DNA of 28,130 nt, from the NCBI GenBank assembly GCA_023375785.1, contig SZWC01015055.1, positions 1 through 28,130 of the forward strand. The letters run 5' to 3'. Shown piece after piece: positions 17,801 to 27,910 of the stretch; position 1 is the stretch's first letter; the number at the start of each line of letters is the position of its first letter. The notes beneath the pieces are model-generated. The model ran no database searches and was not told the DNA's origin. It saw nothing but the letters and a program-made list of their open reading frames with translations. Position numbers and translations under genes: made by a program. This stretch comes from Penium margaritaceum. Taxonomy: Eukaryota > Streptophyta > Zygnematophyceae > Desmidiales > Peniaceae.

Positions 17801-18662
17801 GAGGATGTGGAATCTTGGTGTGCTCCTTGTGAGGATGAATTGGAAGCCATTCGTGAGCACGATGTCTATGAGCTTGATTACCTCTCGCCTAGATGAAAAG
17901 TTAAAGAGGTCAGGTGGGTCTTTTGCGAGAAGGTATAGCCTATCAATGTACTAGATTGCTACAAGGCCAGTTGGATGGATGACTGAGGGGTTCTCATAGG
18001 TTGAGGGTGTGGATTTGACAAACACCTTTGCACTCGTGATTTTTATGACCAAGGCGTACACTCTCTTTACGGTTGTTGTTGAGTACGATTAGAAGATACA
18101 TACGATGGATGTGAACAATGCGGTCTTCCACGGAAATTTTGAGAAGGAAATTTGTGTTTTCCAGTCACCTCTCTTTAAGGTGCGTGACAAGGTATGGCGC
18201 TCATGCAAGGCCTTATATGACTTAGTGTAGTCACTCTGATGCTAGAATGAGGCGATCACAGGCACACTGATGTCAAGTATGTGCACAATGAATTTGTTTG
18301 ATTTCTCTTCCTATAAAAGGCAGCTGAGTGCTTCACAACCATCCTGGTCAATGTGGATGACCTCCTGATCACATCTCCTTTGATGGAGGCAGCGAAGAAG
18401 GCAAAGGCATTCCTTCACGGTGCATGCACGATGAAGGACCTTAGTCTTGTAGCTGTTTTTCTTAGGAAGGAGGTCATACGTGATCGTTAGTGACGGACGC
18501 TCTTGCTGCACCAGACATATTACATGAGTCATCGGGGGAGAACATTTATGGCATCCTTGGTATAGATTCCACATCCTCCACCCCTATCACACATCACAAG
18601 GAGGATATCCTGAAGGTGCACGATCCCACATAGTTTGGAGAGACGGTGGACATGATCCTGTA
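17801..18662 (+). pseudogene. element 2 reverse transcriptase
   Basis: The N-terminal part reads D-V-Y-E-L-D-Y-L-S-P-R-stop-K-V-K-E-V-R-W-V-F, as in element 1. M-D-V-N-N-A-V-F-H-G follows near 18105-18135. The active-site box at 18350-18361 is N-V-D-D, the usual Tyr replaced by Asn. The aspartates remain but multiple stops and frame breaks make it non-functional. Confidence 0.88.
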
Positions 18663-19332
18663 ATGTGTCTCATTGGCTCATCGATGTACTCGGCCAAAAC
18701 CACACAACCCAAGATCTGTTTTCTTGTCAACCTAGTTTTGAAAATTCTTGTAATGTTCCCAAGCGACAGCCATTCTTGTGAAAAAATTTTGGCAGTGGGG
18801 TATGTGGTTTCTGCACAATACCTTGGAATGTGCTCTTTTTGGTCTTGCTGAATGGTAGGTGATGGCTACATTGACTCGGCCTGGAGTCTTGATGGACGAA
18901 GTTGGACATGATTTGTGTTCTTGCCAGGTGCTACCACTGTGTCATTGTGCACCGACAAGTAGGGTTTCGTTGCACGTAGCTCATGAGAGCTAACTATGGT
19001 GTGCGTAAGACTAGAGTTGTTAAGGTAACGTGGCCTTAGTACCTCTTTTTTGAGTTTTATTGTTGTGTGCCTTGCATCGTTGTGTGATATGACATCCAAA
19101 GTACTCTTGTCATTGCAGATAACTCTACTATGTTATATGCATGCACGAGTTATACAATTGTTGAGCTTCACTTTGTGCTTGACTTGATGGAGGGACAGGT
19201 GATCTCCGTCATCTCGATCTATAGGGACATGCAGCGGGCTGACTTCCTAACCAAGGCCCTTGGGTGCGAGAAATTCATGGTGGCCATTTGTTGTATTGGG
19301 ATTTCTCCCTTATTCAAGGGTGGATGGGCGTA
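18663..19332 (+). pseudogene. element 2 RNase H and pol C-terminus
   Basis: The terminal segment V-E-L-H-F-V-L-D-L-M-E-G-Q-V-I-S-V-I, then M-Q-R-A-D-F-L-T-K-A-L-G, matches element 1's terminus well. Earlier RNase H motifs are heavily decayed. It ends at a TAG at about 19331. Confidence 0.85.
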
Positions 19333-19399
19333 GGTATAAGTGTGTATTTATTGTTGATCATCTTATTGCACACTTGTGTCAGTTCTACACACATGTGGA

Positions 19400-19701
19400 C
19401 ATAAGTAACATCGGATCGGACAGATCTAGCTGACATGGAGAACGGTCGTGTGGTGGCCCGCCCACCAGAATCTACCAGAAATGTCCCATAGCGCCCCAGT
19501 TGCATGCTAGGACTCTTTTTAATTCTTCTACAATGTCTTGGATGTTCTTGGTGGACTGGATTTTGAGCCCAATATGCATGTTTTGTGTTTTACGTCCACC
19601 GGTCATGCATGGATCCACGGGATCCATGCATGTGTGCATTCGTTCTGCCCCGCTTGAGACTATGCATCTGTATGTTTAGACAGTGCTACATTTGGATACC
19701 T
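19400..19701 (+). repeat. element 2 truncated 3' LTR
   Basis: It resembles the minus-strand (element-sense) LTR of element 1, including a TGCATG-TTTTG...TT segment, CCATGCATGTG and GCA.CTGTATGTTTAGACAG.GCTACATT. The left boundary is approximate. The right boundary is where an inverted LTR begins. Confidence 0.6.
19604..19632. repeat. perfect 13-bp hairpin in element 2 LTR
   Basis: CATGCATGGATCC (19604-19616), loop ACG, then GGATCCATGCATG (19620-19632). The related LTR of element 3 shows only one arm, so this is an added or locally duplicated segment. Confidence 0.95.
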
Positions 19702-19890
19702 TTTTTTTTGTCATGACTCTGTGCACAATCATCCGAGTAGAGACACTTTTGATGGAGATTCTTGAGCCCAATGTAATGAAATCACACATGCATGGGTCCA
19801 GTAATGACTAGTAGACGTACAACGCAAAACATAAGGTACAAGTCAAACTCTAGTCACCTGAGTAAATCCTTTAGACTGTAGGAAATTGGA
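19702..19890 (-). repeat. element 3 truncated 3' LTR
   Basis: The plus strand reads like element 1's plus-strand LTR, including GTCATGACTCTGTGCACA, CACATGCATG and CAACGCAAAACAT. It ends next to a C-rich tract near 19893, the counterpart of the polypurine tract. It meets element 2's LTR in inverted orientation. Confidence 0.65.
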
Positions 19891-20581
19891 GAAGCCCCCA
19901 GCAAGCATACGGGATGCCGTGTCCATGCGCATCCAGGTTTAACATGGTTGCACAACAAAATGGACAGCATTCCATGCACATACACACCTCACACTTGACC
20001 ATCCTCACACAAAGGGAAAAGCCCACAGAACGAATGGCTAGAATGAACTTCTCATGTGCTAGTACATTGGTTTGGAATTCAGCCCGCTGCATGTCACTGT
20101 TGACTCAGATGACGGAGATCACTTGACGCTTCACCATATCAAGCACAAAGTGATGCTTAACAACAACATGCTTTGTACATGCATGAAATACACCTGCGTT
20201 CTTCATAATGGCAAGGGAAATATGGCTATCACAGGGCAAAGCTAAAGAAGGCACAAAATGATCCAACTTGCAATGTATGCCCTACAAACACACCACCTCA
20301 GTAGCCCAAGTCCCTCGGGTGACATACTCTATGTGTGACAAGCTACACACAATGCACACCATGCTAGTTACTATTGGTGTAGTCATAAACTACCAACAGA
20401 CACTGCTGACACAACCAGTCTGAGACGCAGTGTAGAAACCATGTAGCACACCACTCGCACGATCACATGCAAGGCTCTCACCGAGGGGTACCATGAGAAC
20501 TGTGTGAGGAGGTTGGCAATGAAGGCAACTAGGGCCAAGTGGACATGGCAAAGTACATTAGGATCCAATGAGGGGCATGTG
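19891..20581 (-). pseudogene. element 3 RNase H region
   Basis: N-A-G-V-F-H-A-C-T-K-H-V, V-K-H-H-F-V-L-D-M-V and M-Q-R-A-E-F-Q-T-N-V-L match element 1's terminal segment. Further right, L-L-T-Q-F-S and V-R-A-L-H-V-I-V-R-V-V-C-Y match the connection region. There are several stops. It is separated from RT by the solo LTR. Confidence 0.85.
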
Positions 20582-21331
20582 TGTTAGAAAATTGTGCCCC
20601 TTGCCATGGCTGCCGTGGATGGTTTTCCTGGTTCGACCACTGGGGAGTGGTCGAACATCAAATCTGATTGCAGATTTGGATTCCTTGGAATTTCCCATGC
20701 AAGATCGAGCTTTGAATCGCTCGATTTGAGTGAGCATTCAGAAAGATAGCCCTGCCCGAAGGTCGGGTGGTCGGCGTGTGGAATCTGGGTCTCCGTCATG
20801 GATGACGGGATAATTCCACCGCGGTGGTCCGAGTTCAGGTCCAACGGGCTCCAAAGGCACCATGGCCATGAAGGAAGGGATGTAGATGGTCTCCTAGACC
20901 AGGGCAAACTTCCCCCCACGTTGGANTGCCAGGAAGGGCGCTTCGACAAGCCACCGTCGAAGCGCCTTCCGTCACTCCCGTTCGTGGGCATGGTGGGCGG
21001 CTCCACCATGGGTTACTTCGATGGCCATAGCAGGGGCTCTACTGCTCCGTTTTTGGCGTGCTTGGATGCGTTGGAAAGCTCTGACTATAGGCTATAAGAA
21101 TCTGATGTAATCTCACTGAAAACAACAACAATTCCCACTTCGATTGAGTGCAATTGCTTGCGGCTCATTTCTGCCCATTCTTGACTGTGATCCTTGGACT
21201 CCACACTCTTCCACCTTGGTTTGCATTGACAACTGAAGTAGCGTCAGCGTGCTCCACAGAAGGCCCAGGCATCCTCTTCGGTGCTCCCACTCCTCCTAGG
21301 GCACAGCCAGGACAGAATTCCTGACAATGTG
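20577..21331. mobile_element. 745-bp solo LTR with ATGTG target duplication
   Basis: The insertion occupies 20582-21326, begins TGTTAG and ends CTGACA. It is flanked by identical ATGTG at 20577-20581 and 21327-21331. Removing the insert and one ATGTG restores alignment with element 1's pol, proving insertion into element 3. TG...CA ends plus a 5-bp duplication fit an LTR; with no internal domain it is a solo LTR or a collapsed element. A single N at 20926 leaves the second option open. It is not similar to the LTRs of elements 1-3, so it is a different family. Confidence 0.88.
20631..21010. repeat. palindrome cluster in the solo LTR
   Basis: Perfect inverted repeats: 20631-20641/20646-20656 (11 bp), 20659-20666/20671-20678 (8), 20704-20710/20719-20725 (7), nested 20778-20784/20813-20819 (7) around 20793-20799/20802-20808 (7), CCACCGCGGTGG at 20816-20827, CATGGCCATG at 20861-20870, and 20989-20996/21003-21010 (8). 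A near-perfect 15-bp pair lies at 20932-20947/20956-20970. Confidence 0.9.
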
Positions 21332-22170
21332 GAGGGTCACGTCCAATGCTTTTCCTTCCTCAGCTGGATCATCCACCTCCAAGGCGTCCGAACAATCGAA
21401 CACGATATGCGTGGAGGTTGTGGGAAACACACCAAGGAGGTTTCCAAATCTCTCCCTCATAACACTAGTATCGCGTACATGATGAAGCAAGATTGTCTGC
21501 CGTTGTCGACCGTGCACGGTCTCCATCCTAAAGAACAGAGCCGCACTACCAAGGTCCTTCATCTTGTAGGCGGCCTAAAGGACACTCTTGGCCTCTATCA
21601 TGGCCTCCATTGGGAGACAAGATTAGGAGGTTGCCAACATAGACCAAGATGGTAGTGAATGTTCTCGATGTTTGTAAGAGGGAAAAATATGCGTCACTCC
21701 ACATGTACCTGATACAAGTTATTCTGCGGATGATCTCCTAGTTCTAGCTCTAAGGTGACTGCTTGAGGCGGTACGAGGCCTATTACAAGTACTACACTTT
21801 GTCACCTAAATGAAATCCTAGTGGTTGGTCCACGTATATCTCCCCATTTAGAGTACCTTGGTGGAATGTGTTGTTCACATCTATCCGGAGGAGCTCCTGG
21901 TTGTGTTGAGAAACAACCCCGAATAGAGCACAAACTATGGTCATACAGCCAACGGATGCAGAGGTGTTGGTAAAATGAACACCCTCAACCTATGAAAATC
22001 CCTTGTCCATCAAGCAAGAATTGTATTGATCCAGCATGCCATTGGGCTTCACCTTCTTACTGAAGACCCACTTTGCTTGGACGACCTTCTATCCAAGCGG
22101 AAGGTTGACAAGCTTGTAGACACCATACTCTCAGATGGCTCTGAGCTTACCCTCACATATAACATGCCAC
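21332..22170 (-). pseudogene. element 3 reverse transcriptase
   Basis: M-K-D-L-G-S-A-A-L-F-F-R-M-E matches element 1's M-K-D-L-G-P-A-S-V-F-L-G-M-E. The active-site box at 21641-21630 reads Y-V-G-N, so both catalytic aspartates of Y-V-D-D are lost. I-D-V-N-N-T-F-H-Q-G (about 21880-21855) retains the other Asp. Stops and frameshifts are common. Confidence 0.88.
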
Positions 22171-23009
22171 AAATCTATGTCCTTATCCAAGAGAACCTTT
22201 CTCAATGTGCCTGGATTATGCACCATCAAGGGAGAGCCCCAAGTGGTTGAGAAACACACCTCCAGGATGGGTCTCACAAGACGAGGTCAATTACGACACC
22301 GCGAGTGATGGAAATTTCAGGAAAGAACAACTCCTGGCTGACAGTGCAAGCTGCACGCAGCTGAACATAGTCTGCTCACAAACTAAGGCCAAGGGCCTTG
22401 GTGCCAGATTCTCCACACTCAATGCTCTGGACAGGGTGGACGCCAAGTCAGCCACGCGCTAAGTCCTAGAGACCAATGGTCAAAGATGACTGCCGAACTT
22501 GTGAGGTAGTCCAAGCTTGAGATTCTCACCTCAGGCTGGGGGTCAAGCTGTGAGGGTACGGCCGCAGAGGCTGTTGGGTCAGGAGAAGAGGGGACAAAAT
22601 CAGGTGATGCCTGGATGGCTGCAGGTGAGGCGGTAGGAACAGATGTATGTGAGAGAGGAGGGATCGACGTAACGTTGTCTGCATGTGAAAACTAAAGGAA
22701 AGATATAGGTACAGGACTAAGTGCTCCAGTGATGATTGCCGCTGGAATGGGAACAGTTGTGCAGGGTAGAGACAGGTATAGGCTCAAGAGCGCCCATGGG
22801 GACTCATGAGGCAACAAGGCCGACAACCACGATGGCCATTTTGTCATTGGGCGGAGATCGGACCCTGTATGAGGAAGCCCGGATGGACCCGACGATAGGC
22901 CTGGACTTCCCCGTGGATCAAGAAGCCACAAACGTGGTGAACGTGGTTGGTGACCGGTGACATACTGCTAAAGATGTATTTGTTTGTGAGGGCCTATGAA
23001 AAGAGGGTG
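22171..23009 (-). pseudogene. element 3 integrase-RT linker
   Basis: The position and the Pro/Ser/Val-rich reading match the linker of element 1. The end of the linker (about 22180-22210) aligns with element 1's S-L-E-D-A-D-A lead-in. No long frame survives. Confidence 0.6.
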
Positions 23010-23780
23010 TTACACGACTCGACGATGCGATGGCGAGAGGGATCCTAAACTTGTTAGGCCTTCAACCATGGGGAAATACCAAGAGAGGCACATGTACAAT
23101 CCTGTCGTGATACCTTGATCCCCTGCTACTCTTTGAGGTACTAGACACAAGCGAGGGACCCCCTGACACATCGGAAACATTGGTGACCATAAAACTTGAA
23201 GGAAAACTTGCATGGTTTGACATGATCCAATTAAGGACTGTTCATCCTCCATGGTGCGGTTCCAGTGCTTAGACTCATCACAGTGCTACGGAGTAGCAGG
23301 GACGGAGAGCTGATAAAGGACACCATGCTCAGCAAATGATGCATCCATCTTGCTCAGGAATGCAGTGCCATGATCCAAAAAGAGAGTATGGACTGTGTAA
23401 CGAGACCAGCACTCAGCCAAGATGTGCAACATGCAAATTGCGAGGGTGACATCACTCTTGTGTCAGAGGGTGGAGACCCACCACATCCATGTGAAGTCAT
23501 CTGTCAAGGTGAGAGCATATCAACCCCAATCGAAGAGGGACTCGACTTGGAGGTGACTGAGAAGATCCAAGTAGACCAATTCCAAGGAAGGAATTACCTA
23601 GAGAATAGAGTCAGGGTCATTGCAACAATGCATCTTTCCCTAAGCAGAGAAGATGCAATCAATATTGAGTAGTTTTTTTAATGAAGCTGCATCAATACAG
23701 AGGGTTGGCTATGTTTGAATATCCTTGGACATAAATTTTGAATTCACATGGACAAGGTGGCGATGTAGCAAATGGTTGTA
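23010..23780 (-). pseudogene. element 3 integrase
   Basis: On the minus strand, F-L-D-H-G-T-A-F-L-S-K-M-D corresponds to element 1's C-S-D-R-G-G-E-F-L-G-E-M-D, keeping the second catalytic Asp. F-A-E-H-G-V-L and W-N-R-T-M-E-D also match. A stop replaces the Q-Q-N-G segment. The N-terminal finger region at about 23640-23780 is only faintly similar. Confidence 0.8.
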
Positions 23781-24044
23781 CTAAAGGGAGAGAACACAAG
23801 TGAAAAACACACACATATAGGGAGGCATAGGGGATAAGAAAGAGGGAGCATGACAAGACATACGATACAGATAATCCACAACTGAGGCATGGAGCATGAT
23901 GGCATGCGTGTCACACACAGGCATCATGGCAAAGTGAGCTAGATTCTCAATACAAAGACCTATCTTTGTGCATGCACGAATAGGGAGAAAACTGAGCTCA
24001 AGAGCAGAGAAAACAGTACATAAAGAATATATACATAGATGCAC
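23781..24044 (-). pseudogene. element 3 protease-to-integrase segment
   Basis: L-E-L-S-F-L-P-I-R-A-C-T-K-I-G-L and T-H-A-I-M-L-H-A-S-V-V-D-Y-L-Y match element 1's L-E-L-S-P-L-F-V-R-A-C-T-L-M-G-L and R-S-I-V-L-R-A-S-V-I-D-D-L-Y. The catalytic D-S-G-A motif, expected further right, is not seen, so about 24045-24330 is unassigned and a deletion or replacement is likely. Confidence 0.8.
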
Positions 24045-24359
24045 ATGGCGCGCCTCAATTAGGCAACTACAGGCTCCGACGCTCCCTGATCGAGGGAGTG
24101 CAAATCACAGAGGTGGCCCTGCTCTAGTCAAATAGGTTTCTTCAATGAACAAGGTCACGACCAGCTCCTAGCCCTGGAAAGGATATGCTCTAGTCCCAAT
24201 CTTTGCTGAGCCCATGAAGGGGCGGAAGTCGACAACTGTCTCATAGGATATTGCGTAGTAGAGACTTGGCATAGCTCTCACACCTTCCCAAATCTGACAA
24301 TCGCTTATGATCTGACACTACCCATGGTAGTGTGGCAAAACACCCTTTGCATGTGCCCA

Positions 24360-25200
24360 CGTTTGGAAGAGGACCTTCATGGAATCAAAACTTGCGAAGC
24401 TGTCACAACAAGGTGGTAGAGTGTCAAAGTCCTTCTAATGCCGCCTTGTGGGGGCGGCGACCTAGGGCTCTGGTGGAGGTGGACACAGTAATAGACGATT
24501 TTTGTCAAGTGACACACCTTCGAGGAGAAATGCACTTGCTACTATAAGGAGTCCTGATGACATGGTTGTACCGGTGTGACCAGTCGCGATGCCAGACGCA
24601 ACTAGCAATGCCGACCTTCAAGCATGTCTTGAGGGACCTCCGAAGAGTCAAAGACAACATCGCTATCACAACAGGGTGGAGGCATCTTGAATTCCTTTGG
24701 TCGCCACTCCCTGGGGAGGGCAATCTTTGGCTTTGCTAAACGTGGTCACAATACAGGGAGACCACCACTGAGAGGGACACCTCCGAAGGTAAAGCTTGCT
24801 GATCTTTGTTTTTACTCCTCATGGAGAGGTGGTACCCAGGTGACAGGCTGTGATCCAAGACATGGCTTACTAATACACTCGTGAAGCACTTGATTCTCAT
24901 CTTTTGGTGAGTCTTCATTTGTTTTCTCATCATCCCAGGTGTCAATATGCAACGAAGGTTCTAAGGCTTGGGTGTTAGACATGGAGTGGACAACCAGACT
25001 AATGGTACATCTCTGACAGCTCCTCTTGGTGTTTTTTGTGAAGCCCCCAAACACCTACATAGCAAGTCCATAGTCTCTTGTAGCGTGTCATCCTTAAGTT
25101 GCTGATGACAACATATCTCATGTTGCACTCGAAAAAGAAAATCGATCGCAAATGCCTGTCACCATGGCCCCATGACACCCAAAGAAGAATATAATGAGGA
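24360..25200 (-). pseudogene. element 3 gag remnant with internal duplication
   Basis: Blocks at about 24399-24470 and 24662-24730 both align with element 1 just right of its N gap (from 10503), so this part is duplicated with a period near 263 bp. Further right, an acidic L-H-I-D-T-W-D-D-E-K segment and a GACAACATATCTCAT block align with element 1's D-L-L-D-D-E-P region and coiled-coil region. No intact frame remains. Confidence 0.65.
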
Positions 25201-26240
25201 TTTTGTCATTAGCACCGATCAGTATGGGTCCAGATGCCAAAGTCGTTAGGATGGGAAACAGTCAGCATTTCTTGAGGAGTTGGGATGCGACAATGTCTGA
25301 TGTTCCAACCCAAATTTTGACAAAGGAAAATGCTGGCATCAGCAGCCTCTCTACTGATGTGAGTAGTCTCTCTACTAACATCAAGAAGGGCGTTCTAACA
25401 TCAGCAATGTCAATGCTACAGTCAGTAACTTCCTTCATTACTTCCCCCATCTTTTCTCCTTGTGATTTCTGCTTGAGGGGATGAGGTGACCTCATCACCC
25501 CCTCTCCCGAAAGCCATGGTGCTTGCTGTGCTTGCTGTTGCTTGCCTGCCATATCTTTGATAAGCAATAGTAGCCACACAGGTACACTACACATCCAAGC
25601 AAAAACACAGTCTATGGTTGCATAGTTGCTTCTTCTGCTATTTTGTTGCTATCACTGGTAATTCTATTACAATTTTGATCTTGTTGCTGCTACTACTATT
25701 GTTGCGATGCTGCTCCTGTTGCTCTTGTGATGTTTCTTGTGCCCGATGCTGCTGAATCAGGTTATTGGTGTTTCTATCTATTGTCACTCATTTGCACCAC
25801 CGTGCACTTCCATTCTTATTTGTTGCTGCTGCCACTTCTTGCTATTGCAGCTAGATGCTATTGTTGCGTGCTGTTGCTGCCGCCTAGTGATACCTATCAC
25901 TGCTTGTTGGTGCACCTTGGTACTGCTGCTCACTGCTACTACTGGATGTTGTTTCTGTAAGCCGCCACCATTACTGTTGTTCCTCAACTGTAGCTATCAC
26001 TGTGGCTATGTCATTAGTGCATCACATTGGTTTTATTTTTGCTATGGTGGTGGCAGCAAATCTCGCTACTACTACTGGCACCATCATCTACTCGAGGCAG
26101 CCGTGTGGTGATGCTGCTACTGCTAACATCACAGCAATGTCTTTGTTACCGGTCTCTACGAAAGCGGGTCCCTGAGAGTAGGGTATGGGAAAGGAATCTT
26201 ACTGCTTTTCCCGTTGTTGTGTCTCTTCAATGCAGCTGAT
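25201..26240 (-). other. element 3 leader with decayed CRE-like motifs and triplet-rich tract
   Basis: CATCAG and CTGATG-type motifs at about 25335-25410 sit where element 1 has its TGACGTCA cluster. GCT/GTT-rich sequence at about 25510-25960 matches element 1's triplet-rich leader in place and composition. The region ends at a primer-site remnant GCAGCTGAT (26232-26240) that lacks the final ACCA. Confidence 0.6.
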
Positions 26241-26650
26241 TGAGAAGATGTTAGGAAGTTTCCTAATCTTGCTATCACGTGGTGACACTGTCTGGTAAGC
26301 TGGTTCACTAGCATCCAAGTCAGGTACAAGAAACAACAAGGATTCGGGTATTGAGATGCACAGAGTCTCTTATGCTTCAATAGCTTAAACATGTAGAGAG
26401 CAATGACAAGTAACAGGCACAAATCATGAATCCATGCTGCGACAGGTGATGCATGCAGCAGTTTCATGTAGCCTTAGAACCGGCCAAAAACCTTTGTGTT
26501 GGACGCATAGGCATTCGAAAACATAACCGTCTGAACCTGCGGATGCAGAATCTTGGGCTAGACACAGCTTTGATTAGAGACGTCTGAATAGTTGTGAAGG
26601 AGCATACGAGGATGATGTTTCCCAGGTGATCCGCATGCCATGGATTGAAA
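26241..26650 (-). repeat. element 3 5' LTR (partly recognisable)
   Basis: It starts TGAGAAGATGTTAGGAAG, matching element 1's TGAGATAATGTGTGGAAG. Later blocks match in order: ATGCTTCAATAG, AGAGAGCAATGACAAGTAACAGG, CCTTAGAACCGGCCAAAAAC and CCGTCTGAACCT with GATGCAGAATC. Similarity fades after about 26560, so the right end is approximate. Confidence 0.75.
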
Positions 26651-27066
26651 TGTAAGAACTTACCAAAGATATGCTTGAGCAATGAACAGTGGCAGGCAAG
26701 TGAGCGAGGAGGTGTGGTTGACGATGCCACCCATGCAAGATGGCCTTGGACAGCACAATCCCTCGGAGTTAGCCACCCACAACCACCTCAAAGGCCAAAT
26801 CAACATGCAAGACAAAAGTGCCACGTCATCCACGAGCGGATGTAGCAAGAATGCCTAGTTTTGCCTTTCTTGCTGCAAGCAAAATTTCTCATATGATTTT
26901 TCTGTCCAGTGTACACGATGTATGACTGAGTGTATCTATTGCAAATTGAAACATGTACACAACTGTACATTCAATAACTCATGTTTTTTCCTTGTTGGTT
27001 CTCTTGCTATATTACATTTATGTACTATTGATGACCAGATCACCATACACGTTTAGATTCACATAC
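26651..27066. other. unassigned AT-rich sequence
   Basis: No gene is recognised. The part from about 26895 onwards contains GAGTGTATCTATTGC and other phrases similar to the repeat that follows, so it may be an older copy of it. Confidence 0.4.
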
Positions 27067-27910
27067 CACATACACTTTCGTACTTTAGGGGAGGGGAGGT
27101 TGGGTCTCTTATCTCTATCCCCCCCCCCCCCCCCCCCCCCACCCCTGCGTCCCCCCCCCAAGTTGAAAGTGTATTGGGCGAGTGTATGTGACAGTGAACG
27201 CCACCAAGCATGAGAGAATCAAGAAATATGTACTTCAGTGAACAATGTGGAATACATCTGCAATGATCCTTTGTTGTATGACCCTATTGAATCAATGGTT
27301 GAATCCTGTCATGGATGAAATAACAAACTCAATACACAGAAAAATTTACACCGGTGACAAACTCGATACCTGGATACGTTGTTTGTGATTGATGTATGCG
27401 TGACGAGCAAACGGCAACCATTCTAAGAAACTGCATGGCACTTTTGCCACATAAGCAAGAATCAAACCCCCCTTCCCATCTCCCCAACTGTGCAAGGGGA
27501 GTGTATGGTAGAATGTATCTTGTATTTGGTTGATGAGATAGACAGGTGTACATCAAGAACATTGTTTCTTTGACATTTCTCTCAAGGACATTCGTGTATT
27601 GCTATTGACTGACCCCCCGTACATTTCCCAATTCAGTCACCTCATACACTTTCCGCTTCGAGGAGGGGGACGGGAAATCTTTACCAGATTATCCACTTTC
27701 CCGCCCCCCCTCCCTCCGAAGGTGGAAAGTGTATTGGACGAGTGTATGGGCCAGCGAATATCGTGAATTACGAAAGGAAAGTTGTACACGGGTGAACACT
27801 GAAAATGGATCTACGAGGTCACTTCGTCCATCCATGCAACCGCATCGATGGTCAAACCCATTCAATGTTAATATCACAAACATGTTTCAAACTTGGATAT
27901 GATGTTTGTT
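27067..27910. repeat. diverged 560-bp-period repeat with fold-back arms
   Basis: GAAAGTGTATTGG.CGAGTGTATG occurs at 27165 and again at 27725. In each copy it is preceded by the reverse-complement phrase: CACATACACTTTC at 27067-27079, and CATACACTTTCC at 27643-27654. Between the arms lie G-rich then C-rich tracts that can also pair. The sequence after each copy also aligns loosely. A partial third phrase (GGGGAGTGTATGG) is near 27497. It resembles a fold-back or MITE-like repeat, but no family was recognised. Confidence 0.6.
27119..27140. repeat. poly-C homopolymer (22 nt)
   Basis: Twenty-two C within the fold-back repeat's first copy; another nine-C run follows at 27151-27159. Confidence 0.95.

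Larger units (their letters stand above)
14780..19701 (+). mobile_element. element 2: 5'-truncated, decayed Ty1/copia element
   Basis: Plus-strand sequence aligns in order with element 1 from the basic/zinc-knuckle part of gag through protease, integrase, RT, RNase H and part of the 3' LTR. Stops and frameshifts are frequent. The protease active site and the RT box are mutated. No matching 5' LTR, primer site or triplet-rich leader was found to the left. The 3' LTR is cut off at about 19701, where an oppositely oriented LTR of element 3 begins. Confidence 0.88.
19702..26650 (-). mobile_element. element 3: decayed Ty1/copia element with nested insertion
   Basis: Minus-strand sequence aligns in order with element 1: truncated 3' LTR, RNase H, RT, linker, integrase, part of the protease region, gag, triplet-rich leader and 5' LTR. 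CpG-containing motifs are often replaced by TG or CA. The RT active site is destroyed, the protease core and zinc knuckle are not found, and a 745-bp solo LTR interrupts it. It is the same family as elements 1 and 2. The boundary at 26650 is approximate. Confidence 0.87.
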
